Both the position numbers and the translations under genes were made by a program. DNA of 52,417 nt from Helochares maculicollis (taxonomy: Eukaryota; Arthropoda; Insecta; Coleoptera; Hydrophilidae): NCBI GenBank assembly GCA_033557835.1, contig JAWQRO010000149.1, positions 1 through 52,417 of the forward strand, written 5' to 3'. Shown piece after piece: positions 1 through 12,300 of the stretch; within the stretch, counting starts at the first letter, position 1, and the number at the start of each line of letters is the position of its first letter. Under the pieces are notes generated by a model. That model was not told where the DNA came from. It was given only the letters and a program-made list of their open reading frames with translations, and did not search any database.

Positions 1-345
1 AAACAACACAAGAAAACGTCTTCTATTGGAAATCCTTCACATAAAAACAGAAGAAAATGCCTGCAACAGCAAGAAAGACATTGCCGACCTACCACCAGAA
101 TACGAAGCCATACTTACTACGAAAAAATACAAAAGGCACTAAAGTAACCAAAACAACTAATTGGTTACCAATAAATAAAATGTTTGTTTACAAACAATCA
201 ACATAAAATAAATAAAAACGTCACTTCTGACGATGCTTTTTTGTTAATATGAAGCGAAACTGTTAGATTAAAAGCTAAATAAACATCCATAGCTACTAAA
301 TAGCGTTTAATTCATAATAATTAAATCAATCAAATAAAATACGCT
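1..345 (+). mobile_element. Penelope-like retroelement 3' end (C-terminus plus terminal repeat), cut by window edge
   Basis: From base 2 an open frame reads NNTRKRLLLEILHIKTEENA, then CNSKKDIADLPPEYEAIL, ending TAA near 143. The KRLxLExxHIK...N...D...L...Y..LL layout is that of Penelope-like proteins after the endonuclease. About 200 bp of noncoding sequence follow, shared with the copy at 2.58-2.81 kb. At 227-260 lies a hammerhead-ribozyme-like core: CTGACGA, a GCTT/AAGC stem (235-238 with 252-255), then GAAA. Penelope-like elements are known to carry hammerhead ribozymes in their terminal repeats. The family call rests on a short C-terminus. Confidence 0.55.
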
Positions 346-939
346 ATAAAAATACAATAATTAATTATATATATATGCAAACGGTAAAATCTGTACTCTG
401 TACTAGCCAACACACAGTGACACAGTATGGCGTTTTAAATTCAAAACACCCTTAGATCAGGCGATCAAGTTAAATATCCATTAGTCCCATTTGCAGTAGT
501 AAGGCTTAAGATACTAGAAACAGACATTATGTTAGTGATGTTTGTTGAGAATCACCGTGAAGCCATTATAATTGTGTGTGTTTTTTTTCATATACTAGCA
601 GCTGTTTCCTAGAAATTTAGAAATAAATTTGTTATGTGATTTTTATATCTCTTGCAACTATAAGTTACACTGTTGTGAATGTACTTATTAAATCTTCTCA
701 AAACTGTCTCAGCAATGTGTTCTCTATGATAAAATTTTCCAGGTGAGATCATGATATTTTGTTGGCTTATTTTGCGATTACATATATACTATGTTGTTCC
801 ATAAGTTTTGTGGTTAGATAAGAAAAACAAAATTTAACGGTTTGATATACACTTTGTTATTTACTATAATCTCGACATCAGTAGACTTGCTCCAACGAGA
901 TTCCAATTTACTACGGATCTCCACATTTTGAGTGCCCTT
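346..939. other. AT-rich intergenic DNA
   Basis: No gene, repeat or structural signal was recognised. Confidence 0.5.
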
Positions 940-1340
940 AATCCATTTTGATCATTTTTGGCATATTGTCTGGGAGTGTGTTAGTACGTAAACGCGATTA
1001 CAGTCAGACTATTTGGGGTGGAGCGATGAAATTTGGCATAGGGCTAATACTTCAAGTAAACTAAGTGTTTCCGTAGAGCTATTGTGTTGAAATTTATTAC
1101 ATTCTTTACAAACACTAATAAATTCTTATAGATAAAGTTTCAGCGCGAAAAACTGCAGAAAACAAACTTTTAATTAAAAACTTTGGTTATAAAAATTGTA
1201 AATTCTTACTAATATTTTCGACTGAGATGCTGCAGAATGAAGAATTAACGTGAAAAACGTACTAATACATAGTTTGAATTGGAATATCGAGCTAAAAATT
1301 AGCAAAAATTATCGAAATTTCAAAAATAGCTATCATTATT
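940..1340 (+). repeat. Dispersed repeat shared with 36.15-36.48 kb
   Basis: The stretch GTAAACGCGATTACAGTCAG, then GGAGCGATGAAATTTGGCAT, corresponds to GTAAACACGATATCGGTCAG and GGAACGATGAAATTTAAAAT at 36.2 kb in the same orientation with equal spacing. The flanks remain loosely alike for 200-300 bp. No frame or terminal repeats were recognised. Confidence 0.45.
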
Positions 1341-1370
1341 TAATATCACATTAACATGTCAATTTCAAGT

Positions 1371-1445
1371 GACCCTACTAGCTCAGTGGTCAAGACGCCT
1401 GCTTCCTAATGCCAAGATCCGGTGTTGGTGTCTGGCCTGGCGAAT
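1371..1445 (+). repeat. tRNA-like sequence, probably head of a tRNA-derived SINE or tRNA pseudogene
   Basis: The text CTAGCTCAGTGGTCAAGACG (1378) matches the tRNA A-box/D-arm consensus. A candidate anticodon arm (GCCTGCTTCCTAATGCC) and a decayed T-arm/B-box (GATCCGGTGTTGGTGTCTGG, where GGTTCGAAxCC is expected) follow. The B-box is not functional-looking and the acceptor stem does not pair, so this is not an active tRNA gene. Confidence 0.5.
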
Positions 1446-1754
1446 AATACATTTTTTTAGCTTGAAATTATGAAAATTGAAACTTTTACTTTTATTTTTC
1501 AATCGCATAAAGGTATTAATTGTTTTGCTACTACTAATAGTACGTACTTTTATGCAGAACACATTTTTATACGGTAATGTTGAGTGAACACACTTAACAG
1601 TTTTTTCAAGGAAACCGTCCCTTTTTTTACGAATGTTTTCCTTCAGCTTGTCTGAAAAGTAACAATACTATTTAGAACTTATTGTTTTACAAGCTTGTAA
1701 GTAATAGATAAAAAACATTATTTTCGCATTCCAAAAAACTGATGCTAACACTAT

Positions 1755-2240
1755 TCTGATCGATTTCATGACACGAACTTGCTTCGGAGCTGAAGAACCA
1801 ACCTCACACCATACTTAAGCCTCTTGTTGTCTATCACACAGTGATAGACCCAAATCTCATCCATATGATGACTCGACGCACAAAATCCACTTTTTTCCTT
1901 CGGCAACGCTCTAAATGTTACTGAGAAAGTCGCATTCGAATGTGTTTTTGTTTTATCGTTAGCAAATATGGTACCCATTGTGCAAAAAGCTTTCTTAAGC
2001 CCAATATTTCAATAAAAATGTTGTTTACACTGCTCACTGAGTTTGTTTCTACTAAATCGTTTTTAGTCACAGTATGATTTTTCAATATCATAATATGTTC
2101 TTTTCTTAAGATTTCTTCTTTTGCTGCTGTTTTTGGTTCTTGACATAGAACATCTTCAAGGCTTGTGCGATCACATTTAAATTCAGCAATCATTTTTCTA
2201 CTAATTGAAGGCGAAGGGTCCTTACGCGCTTTCAACATTC
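1755..2240 (-). mobile_element. Mariner transposase relic (N-terminal half, different subfamily)
   Basis: Minus-strand reading gives DPSPSISRKMIAEFKCDRTS, VTKNDLVETNSVSSVNNIF, EILGLRKLFAQWVPYLL and, in another frame, MDEIWVYHCVIDNKR. These correspond to the mariner helix-turn-helix region, the LGLRKLCARWVPHxLT linker and the catalytic GDExWxYHYDPETKRQ motif. A frameshift separates the two parts near 1970, and the C-terminal half is missing. No terminal repeats were seen. It differs in sequence from the mariner at 24.8 kb. Confidence 0.75.
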
Positions 2241-2378
2241 GCTTATAAATTACATTTGCTTTAAAACGTTACATAAGTAAAAATTCAAGCACTGCAAACA
2301 TTGTAAACAAAGAATGAATTGAAAGTTTGAAATGAAATGAATGAGGTTAGTAGCACTTCCTTTCTTATTGAACAACCG

Positions 2379-2384
2379 TATATA

Positions 2385-2428
<44 letters not shown>

Positions 2429-2430
2429 TA
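2379..2430. repeat. (TA)n microsatellite
   Basis: A nearly pure TA tract with one G interruption, directly left of the foldback Penelope-like copy. Confidence 0.95.
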
Positions 2431-2467
2431 AAATTATTTTATTTTTGAAAATGTTTTATTTATTTAG

Positions 2468-2804
2468 GGTAGTTTTATGAATTAAACGCTATTTAGTAGC
2501 TAAAGATTTTTAATTAGCTGTTAATCTTTATAGTTTCGCTTCATTTTTAAAAGAAGGGACGTTTACATTAAAATTGACGACCTACCCCTAGAATACGAAG
2601 CCATACTTAGCTACTACTAAAGTAACCAAAACAACTAATTGGCTACCAATAAATAAAATGTTTGTTTACACAAAATTATTGTAATTTAAATATAAACGTC
2701 ACTTCTGAAAATGCTTTTTGTAAAATGAAGCAAAACTGTAAAGATTAACAGTTAATTAAACATCTTTAGCTAGTAAATAGTGTTAATTCATAAAACTGCC
2801 ATCA

Positions 2805-2808
<4 letters not shown>
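2468..2808 (+). mobile_element. Foldback copy of the Penelope-like terminal repeat
   Basis: Bases 2581-2805 repeat positions 89-330 (shared frame end DLPxEYEAIL, then TAACCAAAACAACTAATTGG and onward). Bases 2470-2565 are the reverse complement of 2690-2805, for example CTATTTAGTAGCTAAAGAT against ATCTTTAGCTAGTAAATAG. The result is a heavily 5'-truncated element whose 5' arm is an inverted copy of its own end, an arrangement described for Penelope-like pseudo-LTRs. (TA)n tracts border both sides. Confidence 0.6.

Positions 2809-2850
<42 letters not shown>
2809..2850. repeat. (AT)n microsatellite
   Basis: A pure AT run starting at the right edge of the foldback Penelope-like copy. Confidence 0.95.
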
Positions 2851-2853
<3 letters not shown>

Positions 2854-4614
2854 ACAATTGCTTGGAACTTCCAGGGAAAATTTTATTTTAAGAACGGAGA
2901 AACTTTCGGCATTCCAACCCCAATCTCATGTTTGGCTAATTTTTATAATCATATTCTAGCTAAGGATTAGATTTCCGCCATTGAAGTTATTTTATTATAT
3001 GTTTGAGCCCTATATTTGAATATTGAAATACGTGGGTACCTAATAAAGCTTAAATAAACTTTCTAAAACTTTGCAGATAAAAGTGCAGTTCAAAAAATAG
3101 TCTGCTTTCAGTATTGAAAAAATAAACAATAAATCGGTGAGGTATAATAAACATGTATTTGCATATTTGTAGAAGTACTCAAAAAATATATTAAATGCTC
3201 AACAGCAAGCATTCCGAAACAATAAAAAATCTGTGTAAGCTCATCGTCAGATTGTATAATCTGTATTTACGTAACTGATTAAGGGTCATCAAACGATTAA
3301 AAATGTTTTTATTATGGAGGCACCCGGAAATCGTTTAACTAAATTCCTGAAATTTACATTTGCTACCTTCATCGGCCGACGCTTTCGTGGTGAACGCAAC
3401 GAATTTATAGAGGCTGGTCCATTTTACATTTGACGTTTTAATTAAATTCCTTTAAAATAAATAACACTGACATTAATTAGAACTAAATTTTTGGCCGCCC
3501 GCTCTCATCCGTTCGTCATCCCTAACACGAACTGATTTGCATTCCATTTTATGCTAATTTCAGTTATCTGCTTTTGATCGCTTGTACAACGCATTTATTC
3601 AAACATGAAATTTTGGCATATTCCTTGTGGGGAAATTATATTTGTAAAATCAGATTTCAATAAATGTTAACTATTTTTTATTATGTTTAAGTTAGCTGCG
3701 CTATCTTTATTAATATTTCATCCAGTTTTCTGAATACATTTTTACAATTTCTAGAACTATCATAACTGGAATATATATGTCTAGCTTTCTACTGTACGGA
3801 AATACAAGAGTTCTTTCACTTCATCGTCAAAGTAAATGCAAATGCGACCCATAAGGTACACCTTTAATTATCTGTTTAAGCAAATATGAGGAGCTCCAGA
3901 AATATAAAATTACCAGTGGCCTTCCATCCTATCATTAGTTTTTCGGTTATATCTGTTGTATTTTAGTTCGGTTGGTATTGTCAAATTTAGATACCGGCAG
4001 TTTTCCGTTCAGTGAGGAGGGAAAATATGTCTGATTAGATTAATAAAAATTATGTGATTTTAGAGAACAATATTTCTCGACGCTTGTTTTTATTTGATAT
4101 ATTATTTGTTTATTAAAAAGTGTTCTACTGATATATACAACAAATGATATTTTGAAGTTGCTAGGCCTCGTTAGCAGGAAATATCAGGTAAAATCTTCAA
4201 ACCAAATGCAGAAAGTTGTATGCAGCTGAGATTACAAGAAATGATTTGCTTGCGTTTTTGCAATTTGAAATATATTTTGTCGATATAGCTTTGCAAAATA
4301 TAAAGATATTCCTTATAAATGAGTTAAAGTGGCTTAGTTTGTAATATTCATTAAAAAGTGGGCATCAAGTGTGTCTTCTAATCAGATTGAAATCGCTTAT
4401 TTAAAGTTTTTCGCAATCTTTTTTGTTTTTTTATTCAAATCAGTATAATCGCCAAGTATTTTTATCATATTTCTGTATGAAAACTTTTTTCCTTGATAGA
4501 CTTTGTACAAAATACACGACAGCTTTGAATTTAATACTAACATAAATTAGTATTAAGCTTTATAATAAATATATTTATAATTACATGTTAAGATGTTATT
4601 TAGTCATTATTAGA

Positions 4615-4617
<3 letters not shown>
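2851..4617. other. AT-rich DNA with two GC-richer patches
   Basis: GC-richer patches lie at about 3,320-3,430 and 3,490-3,545. The first has a 39-codon plus frame (MEAPGNRLTKFLKFTFATFI start), which is not recognised. They may be conserved noncoding sequence within or downstream of the prominin-like gene. Confidence 0.3.

Positions 4618-4648
<31 letters not shown>
4618..4648. repeat. (TA)n microsatellite
   Basis: A TA run just upstream of the truncated RTE copy. Confidence 0.95.
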
Positions 4649-4649
<1 letters not shown>

Positions 4650-4655
<6 letters not shown>

Positions 4656-5735
4656 ATAGTAAGTCATAAGAAAGGGAGCTTACAAGATCAACAGAAATTA
4701 CCGATCAAAAAGTTTTCTGCCAGTTGTATATAAAGTGTTCACAAAAATCATTTTAAACAGCTTAAAAACACTCTAAACACTTTACCATTCTCAATGGCTT
4801 TTATTGACTTTGAAAAAGCTTTTGAGTCGCTTTTTCCTATGCAAATCATGGAAGCGCTTACAATGCAAGCCATAGAAAAACTCTACATCAAAATTCTCAA
4901 TAACAAATATATGGAAGTTCTCAGCAATAAAACGTGTACGTTAAGGTGGGAAAATAAGAGAGTAAATATCAATGGTGAAAGACTTTATTCCATTCGATTC
5001 GCAGATCATATAGTCTTTGTTACGAATAGTGTAGACAAATTATAAAATTTAATTTACCAATTATATGCTGCCAATCAGAAAGCAAGCCTACAAATAAACT
5101 ATTCAAAGACAAAAGTGAAGTTCAACTAATTGACAATAGTTGTAGACATTAACGTAAATGGGAAGTAAGTAGAACGAGTTGACGAGATATACTTAGGCCA
5201 AGCTGTCCTCGTTTCAGTATCACTACTTTCAGAAATAAACAGAAGATGCAAACTGGCTTGGAGAGCATTCGGGAGAAATTATCCCATATTCGAATCTAGA
5301 ATACCTCTTTAGCTGAAAAGCAAAGCCTTCGATCAATGCATCTTACCTATACTAACATATGGCTATAAAACTTGAAAACCATGGAAAGAAGCATGTTATA
5401 AATAACAAAGCGAGACAGAAAAACAATTTACTGGATAAGAGAAAGAACTACAGACACCGACAACATTAACAAAATAAAGTCATTAAAATGAATATTTGCT
5501 GAACATATCGCAAGAAGGATTGATAACAGATGGACCACAAAACTAATCGAATAGTACCCTAAAGGCGCAGAACGACCAAGGAATCATTTTAATGACAGAT
5601 AGGATCGACACATTAGAATGATTGCAGGAACAACTTGGTTTAGAATAGCATACAACCGTGTCATTTGGAAAAATATAAGACAAAGACATACATAGCTAGA
5701 GGATACATCTTGCAATATGGGTTGAAATAGCTGTA
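4650..5735 (+). mobile_element. RTE-type non-LTR retrotransposon relic (reverse transcriptase C-terminal half)
   Basis: The first recognisable part is MAFIDFEKAFESLFPMQIME (4794), the RT block with FIDxEKAFDS. Next come INGERLYSIRFADHIVFVT (4974), the FADDIV catalytic block with the second Asp changed to His, then LKSKAFDQCILPILTYGY, ARRIDNRWTTKLIE and AGTTWFRIAYNRVIWKNI across several frames and stops. RT domains are shortened between the first two blocks. The 3' part resembles the RTE copies at 20.2 kb and 41.65 kb. The 5' side abuts a (TA)n tract. Confidence 0.8.
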
Positions 5736-6079
5736 TAAACTATATAAACATCGCTTATTGCCTTTAGGGTAGCAAATCCATTTGTGATAAATACGTTTTT
5801 TGTGTGTATTTATTTCATTTTTGTGTGGTGGTCTTGTTATTTGTTGCCTTTTCCACATTTTTATTTTTTTACCTCGTAAGAATTTTTTGATTTACACTTT
5901 CTTTTTTAGATTCAGATGCCAATTTTAGATGCATTTCTGTAACATTGTATATCATAGTACCTTCAAATGACATTCACGTTAAAGTATAGCTTTTAAGACA
6001 TATTCATTTATCTGTAGTTTTCAAAAATAATGTTTCACAAAAATATAATTAAAACAACATTTAATATATTAGTCCTCAC

Positions 6080-6363
6080 CTGCCTGAATTTCCTCTAAAG
6101 AAGTCAAAACCTTAGTCATTTCCGTATGCTCAAACAAATGATCTTGGTACGGTTTACCCAAAAGCCCTTCAACTTCATTCAAATCATTCTCTATGGCATC
6201 CATAGTTTTCTCAAACGAAGAAGTTGCAACAAAAGTAATCTGCATTTCTGTATTCTTCACGAAATTTTCCACATCATCAAACATAGTTTCAGATATCTTG
6301 GGACTTCGACCCACAGTCCTCGAAATGGTTTCGTTGGCTACAATCATGCAGAAGATGCAGCTC
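6080..6363 (-). CDS. Prominin-like exon 5 (end of TM3 and extracellular loop)
   Basis: The acceptor GGTTATAG/GAGC restores the split Leu codon, giving LSCIFCMIVANETISRTV at the end of TM3. The extracellular segment after VAN carries KNTEMQITFVATSSFEKT and DLNEVEGLLGKPYQDHL. These align by spacing and key residues with the prominin-1 region after its FVAN motif. The donor is CAGGCAG/GTGAGG (phase 1), so the next exon must supply two bases. Confidence 0.88.
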
Positions 6364-9300
6364 CTATAACCGCATTTAAGTGTAAATAAAATACAGCTTA
6401 ATAAAAGCATAGCGATTTTTTGTCGAGCTGGTATTCAAATTAAAATCAAGTTACCATTGTAACAAAGCATTATTAAAAACAGATTAAAACCGATGTAATC
6501 CGTTTATCGCGAGATCGAGGATTGGAGTAATTTATCCACATGAAAGCAGGGATTCACAGTCCAATTATTATTGTAAATTTAAGTAAAGCACGCCAACAAT
6601 GTAATAGTACTAAGTAATCCGGGGCTGGGTTATTAGGATAAATTTGCAGTACACTTTATTCCAATTGAGACTGCAATGAATAAAGTGAAGCCTGTGCGTC
6701 TCTACTGCTACTGCGACAGTTAATAACTACTCTAAAACATCAACTCGTTCTCTTGTAATCACTTTAGAAGCGGCGCAGAGACAATGCATAGTCATCATGT
6801 TAACAATATTAGTAGATATAGCGAACATGCGCTTCTCGAGATACGTATGCTTGATTAAGAGAAAATTTCTAAATTACATGAGCGATGCCGTGTATGTATG
6901 TTAATTTCATTTCGCATCAGTGAACTTCAAATAAAGGGGGCACTATTATGTTCAGTGAATATTTTAGGCTTTAATTTGCCAGTTTAACTCACAGAATCAA
7001 GAGCAGGAGAAGATGCATGTATCCTATGGCCAATTTTCCCTTGTACGACTCCAGAAGATCGCTGTTGAAGGAGCTGATTGAGCCTTCTTGAAGCCTACGT
7101 ATGTTACCCCTAGTAGGGCAGCACATGTAAGCAAGTACAGCGAACGGCAAAGTCAAGGAGATGATAATCCAGAGAATAATCCAGGAAAAAACTAAACCTT
7201 CCACTTTGAATAGCTGAAACGAGATGAAGAAGAATAAGTAAAGAGAGCTAAAAAGCTTGGAGGGAAAAACTATGGAAACTAAATTATAAAAATAGATAGC
7301 CTAGCACTGAGAAATTTTTTCATTTTAATTCTCTCACAAGCAATTTGGAAACTTTATTAATTTTCAGTGAGCAACTCCCAGTAAGTAATTATAAAAGAAA
7401 AAGTCTTTGGCGCAAAAATGAGATTTGTAATTCTATTAGGTGCATTATAAAAGTAGGAGTTTCCAATTTCTCATCCTTCGGCATTTTTAGAGCGACTACC
7501 CGAAGATGGCGAAACTCATTAGCGCTTCTAGGATCCAACAAGGATATTGGCACAAGAAGTACATGAGCCTTACGGCGGTTGCATTAGGCAAGGGTGTGTC
7601 GAAACCTCGGAGCAGTTAATTATATGTGCGATATAACTGAATTCCTTAGAACGTACACGTTCTCCTGCAACGAAATTAATAAAGGAAATTTTGCACTGGT
7701 GCAGAGCGCACAACCTGAAAGTGCTCTTCTATTGTGATATATCTTTACAGCATCATATTGCACTGACTGGTTTTCTAACTTAATCCCGCAATTTAGTAAA
7801 TATTACTCCACCTTGCATGTAATTTATGAAGGAGGGCTGCAGAGTTTATGTGAGGTGTAGGTTTAAGATTAAAGTAAAGTTTAAATTGGCACACTTAAAA
7901 TATTCATGTTTCAGACCTTCGTAAATAGGTGTGTAAAATGTATTATTGAATTTTGGTGTCGCAGAGATCGATCAATAAACAATTGAATTAGAAATATTTG
8001 ATTTACAAACTGATACTTCTTAATTTTTTTTGAAAAATTATAAATTGTATTATACCGTATAAGTCGTGTAAACATACCGGGGTCAGGATGTGTAAGAAAT
8101 GACAGAACAGAACTCTTATTAAGCTTAAAAGCATTTACACATAAACCGATCAAAAATCAACACCTATATGCAATTTGTTATCATGTTTCATAAAAATAAA
8201 GGAAGGGAGTGAGAGAAAGATTTTTGTTTAAATTAAATTTGCGATTTACCCTGAGTATTGTTCGGGCAAAGTTGTGTGAGCAAAAACCACCTCGGGTTGT
8301 CAAAAGATTTAATACAGTTTCCTCTTGCATTGAGGAGTAATTGCCATTTAATCTAATAAAACCTTTTTTGTGGTGGAGCAAAAGCTGAAGTTGGATGAGC
8401 ATTCGTTTGTTAAGCAAACACAATCGACACGCTGAAATGGGACGCATCATCTTTCCAGATAGAGTGGGAAGGTCTCGTTTATCCTTGCCCATACAACTGT
8501 TTGAATGTAAAAACGTGGTAATGTTTGCAGCCCGAACAAGAGCATTGCTGCCGATGGAGCTGCAAAGCTGGAAAACTCAATTCCTCAATGGATTTAATCT
8601 GTAATTTTTCATTTCCTGACTTTTAATGAGTAGACTTTTTTGTGTTTACTAATTCAAACAACAGATATTGCTTTCTCATTTGACGCTGGATTGGCTTACC
8701 TGGAAAATTAGAACGTGGTAGGAAACGTGTTCTCTCAGGGCATCCTTTACTAAACCTGTGTAAAAATATCGATTAATACAAAATAATTCCACTTACAGTT
8801 TTTTCGCATTAGTAAGCAAATGTTGCCTTTAAAGTTTCATTAATTATGGATATTATGGATTAATAATAATAAATACGCTAAAAATCAAAATTTAGAAATT
8901 AAAATCTTTGCATTCTACTTTAAATTATTTAAGGTGTAAGAAATATGGGAAATTAATTGAAGCTTGAAGGAATAATCTATAAAGTTATGGAGTGTACTTA
9001 TAATTACAAGGACTGCTATTTTTCTTAGATGGAAAACTTTAATCCGAACCATTCCTTTTAACTTGCTCATGCAGTTACATTTAATTTCTTTGTTTTCCCG
9101 TTTGTATCCAAAACGAGCGCTGCTCTACGCGCACAGTCTCTATCAAACAATGCCATAAATTCGCCTTAAATGTTATTCTTAGAGCTGCATCTTATTCTAA
9201 TGCTTCAAGGACGTAATTTGACCCCATTTTCCTTACTCATTCAAACCTTACACCTTTCCAAAGCTGCAATAAAACCTTTTCGCGTCCGACGCTCGCATGC

Positions 9301-12300
9301 ACTTACCTTTATTTTCTTCAAACCTCAGGTTTAAATATTATCCCGTGCACTCGCATTTTTAACAGTTTTCAAAGTGTGCAAGTAATCTTATATCCCTTGC
9401 ATGTATATTCAAGTTTAAAAATCCCAAGCCATTTTCTATTAACCTACTTTGGAATCTCGACCGTTCAACTGAAACTTATGTCTACTGCCGGGTGTATCTT
9501 AAGCATTTTTAAGGTTTCACGTATAACGGCATATTTGCTATACAATGGTATTGTCCCGCAGAAACTTTCTGAATTGTACAGAAAACGTATAAAGCAGAAA
9601 GACTTGTTTCAAAATATTCCGAATAAATATCACTGTGAACCTATTTTTGTAAATAGCAGTACACTATATACAAGAATTTTTTAGTCATATGGATGTTTTC
9701 TATTTTTTTTTCGCAGGTTAGTGGCTAGAGTACTATTTTTGTAATTAAATAAAAGAATGGAAAATCGACTACATTGAGATTCCTTGTGTACTGGTATACA
9801 AAATATATTTTTATATATAAAACTTTAAGTACGCTTTCTTGCAACTATTAATCTATGTGTGTTACTTTTAAATGTAGCAGTAAGAAACAAACTAACAACA
9901 CCAACAGAAAGTCTTCCATACTTAAAAAAATAAATGTTTTCTCCGAACATGAATGTGAACTTGTATAATCAAGTCTTTGGCAAAATTTGAGGTAGATTGC
10001 ATTTCCTCATTTTACTTTTATGTGTAAAGCTTTATTTAAATTAGACGTATGTGATTTTATATAGGTAATAAAATGATTTTTTTTAAATTACTTTATAAAT
10101 TTATAGTATCACCCGTTAAACATAAAAGTATTCATGCTTCAGAGGAGTTTATTGTTCTTAGTTTTGCTACTATTTTCTTTTGGCTTGACAATTGTCATTT
10201 ATAGTCAAGAGATATTTTAAATTTTAACAATTTTTTAAGCAGATGTTAGAGACACGATATATTATAGAGTCATCAATACATTTAATCGTATCTTGCAAAC
10301 TAAAACAGAGGACTCCAGATAATCTTATGTCCTATGTAGTCCTTCATGGCTTTAGATAAAAACAAATTAGAATTAGATTACAAATAGTGTATAAGAATGT
10401 CACAGCAAAAATAGGTATGCTGTATAGTTTTAGAGCTGTTACCAGATTTGAATGCATGTATTTTTTACCAACTCTAAACTTAATTTATTAGTTACTTCTT
10501 GTAGAGAGATCCGCGGGTACATCTTCGTTTTCATAGTTATTTAAATATATTTCTGCGTTTTGTTTAATTGTATTTTTTTTTCTGTGAGGGTAGGACTAAT
10601 GTGTATAAAGCATAAAAGTTATTATCATAAATAAAATCATTGTTATTATTATTTTTCATCATCAAAAGATACTGTGTTCAATTTCTAATTGAAAAACCGG
10701 TTGTTTTATTTTTAAAAACTACTACGATTGCAGTCGAAATATCTTCATGTAAGCCGTTCTATTTCCAATATTTTAGTTTTATGTTAGTATTCTTCGTAAA
10801 ATTTATCGTAAATTTATTTATTTTTTTGAACTAAAAGCCCCAAAGCTGTCATAACTAAATGGTTTTTTAATTGGGGCAAGACTTTGATGGCAGTCTGCAG
10901 CACCCATGTTGTTTTGTTCACATTTATCTAATCTGCTATTAATTATTCAGTCACCGATATCAAATCACCATATCATGTCTAGTTACAAGCACGGAGATGC
11001 GGAATATGTTTTTGAAAACGTATTGCCTGCAACTCGCCAAATATGGAACTAGCTTGCCAAATTCAAAATCTAACATTTATCTATAAATTTCGACTTTCTA
11101 TTAATGAAAGCTGAAAAATTAAGTTAAATAGATTTTTAATAAACAAAAGTTACATAATTAGGTTTCAGATTGGGTATATTTGCATGATTGTTAAATGATA
11201 ACATAATTGGTAAAGTATTTTTTAAGTCCTACTTTTTAATTGAATTGTAGAAGTTTTCAGATTTTGTTGTTATAATATAGTGCTAGTATATTACTATAGT
11301 ATATAGTGTATATGCTTTTTGATATTAAATCTTTATGTGGGCTTAGGATGGCAGCAAATAAATAAAGTGTAGAACTATAATCGTAAATTTAAGCAGAGGC
11401 TTTTGTTCATTAGCAGAAATGCTGGATACCAAAATCACGTGCCTAAACGTTTAATTACTAAACAGGGCATATCACGAAGTTTATTTCGAAGTAAAAGAAC
11501 GGAAAACTCTTTAAAGTTTTAAGCGTTAATTAAGACATTTATCAGAACATCCTTACCCAAGGGATACTCCTCAGGAAATAAGTAGTCCATCAACATAGAG
11601 AATGGTTGGAACAATTGAAATTCTTCTTGGAGATGTAGGTCTTTTGTCCTCATAGTGTTTCCTGGGGGAACATCCGAGAATTGCAAGCGGCTTGACTTAA
11701 TGTGCTTGCTTCTTACATTTGGTTTTGCTGCTGTTACGTTTTCCAATTTAATTGTCAAACTCTTTGTTGTGTCTTGTAGATTTCTGTAAGCGGTTATTTT
11801 AGAGATATCGTTATTTGAGTAGAACTTAAAACTGAAATGTGCAAATCAAGCAGCATGTATTTTTCTTCATTACTTACTAAACGATTTTAAAGTGTTCGTT
11901 GTCCAATAACTAATAGAAATTTGAATCAGGGTATATAATTCCACACAGAAACAGCAACACTGGAAAAAGGCTTTTCAATGCATTTAAAAGGCGCGTTTGA
12001 AATGTAGTGACAAATACACAGGAATGATTTGAATATAAAATATCACATACTCTTGTTTGTACAAAGTAGCACTAATGGAAATTGAATCCGAATATGTTAT
12101 GTAAATATTATAAATGATTTAGGTAGATAGATACTCTTAGTAACATGCGAAGATTTATATTTATGCATTGGAAAACTTGTATCCGATTGAAGTGAGGAAA
12201 CAAAATAAATTTTGAATAAATATACCTCACGAATTTTATAAATAAATAAAGGGAAACTTACGTTCGATTATCTTGTGTGTACGAAATTCTGCTTGGATTA

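Noticed and set aside
3890..3960. ACCAGTGGCCTT and TTCGGTTAT, as in the 3' end of the unclassified repeat family.
   Set aside because: The match is limited to two short words; the rest does not align.
8181..8604. Opposing 103- and 69-codon frames near the prominin micro-exon.
   Set aside because: They overlap on opposite strands, have no recognised motif, and do not fit the phase of the prominin-like exons.
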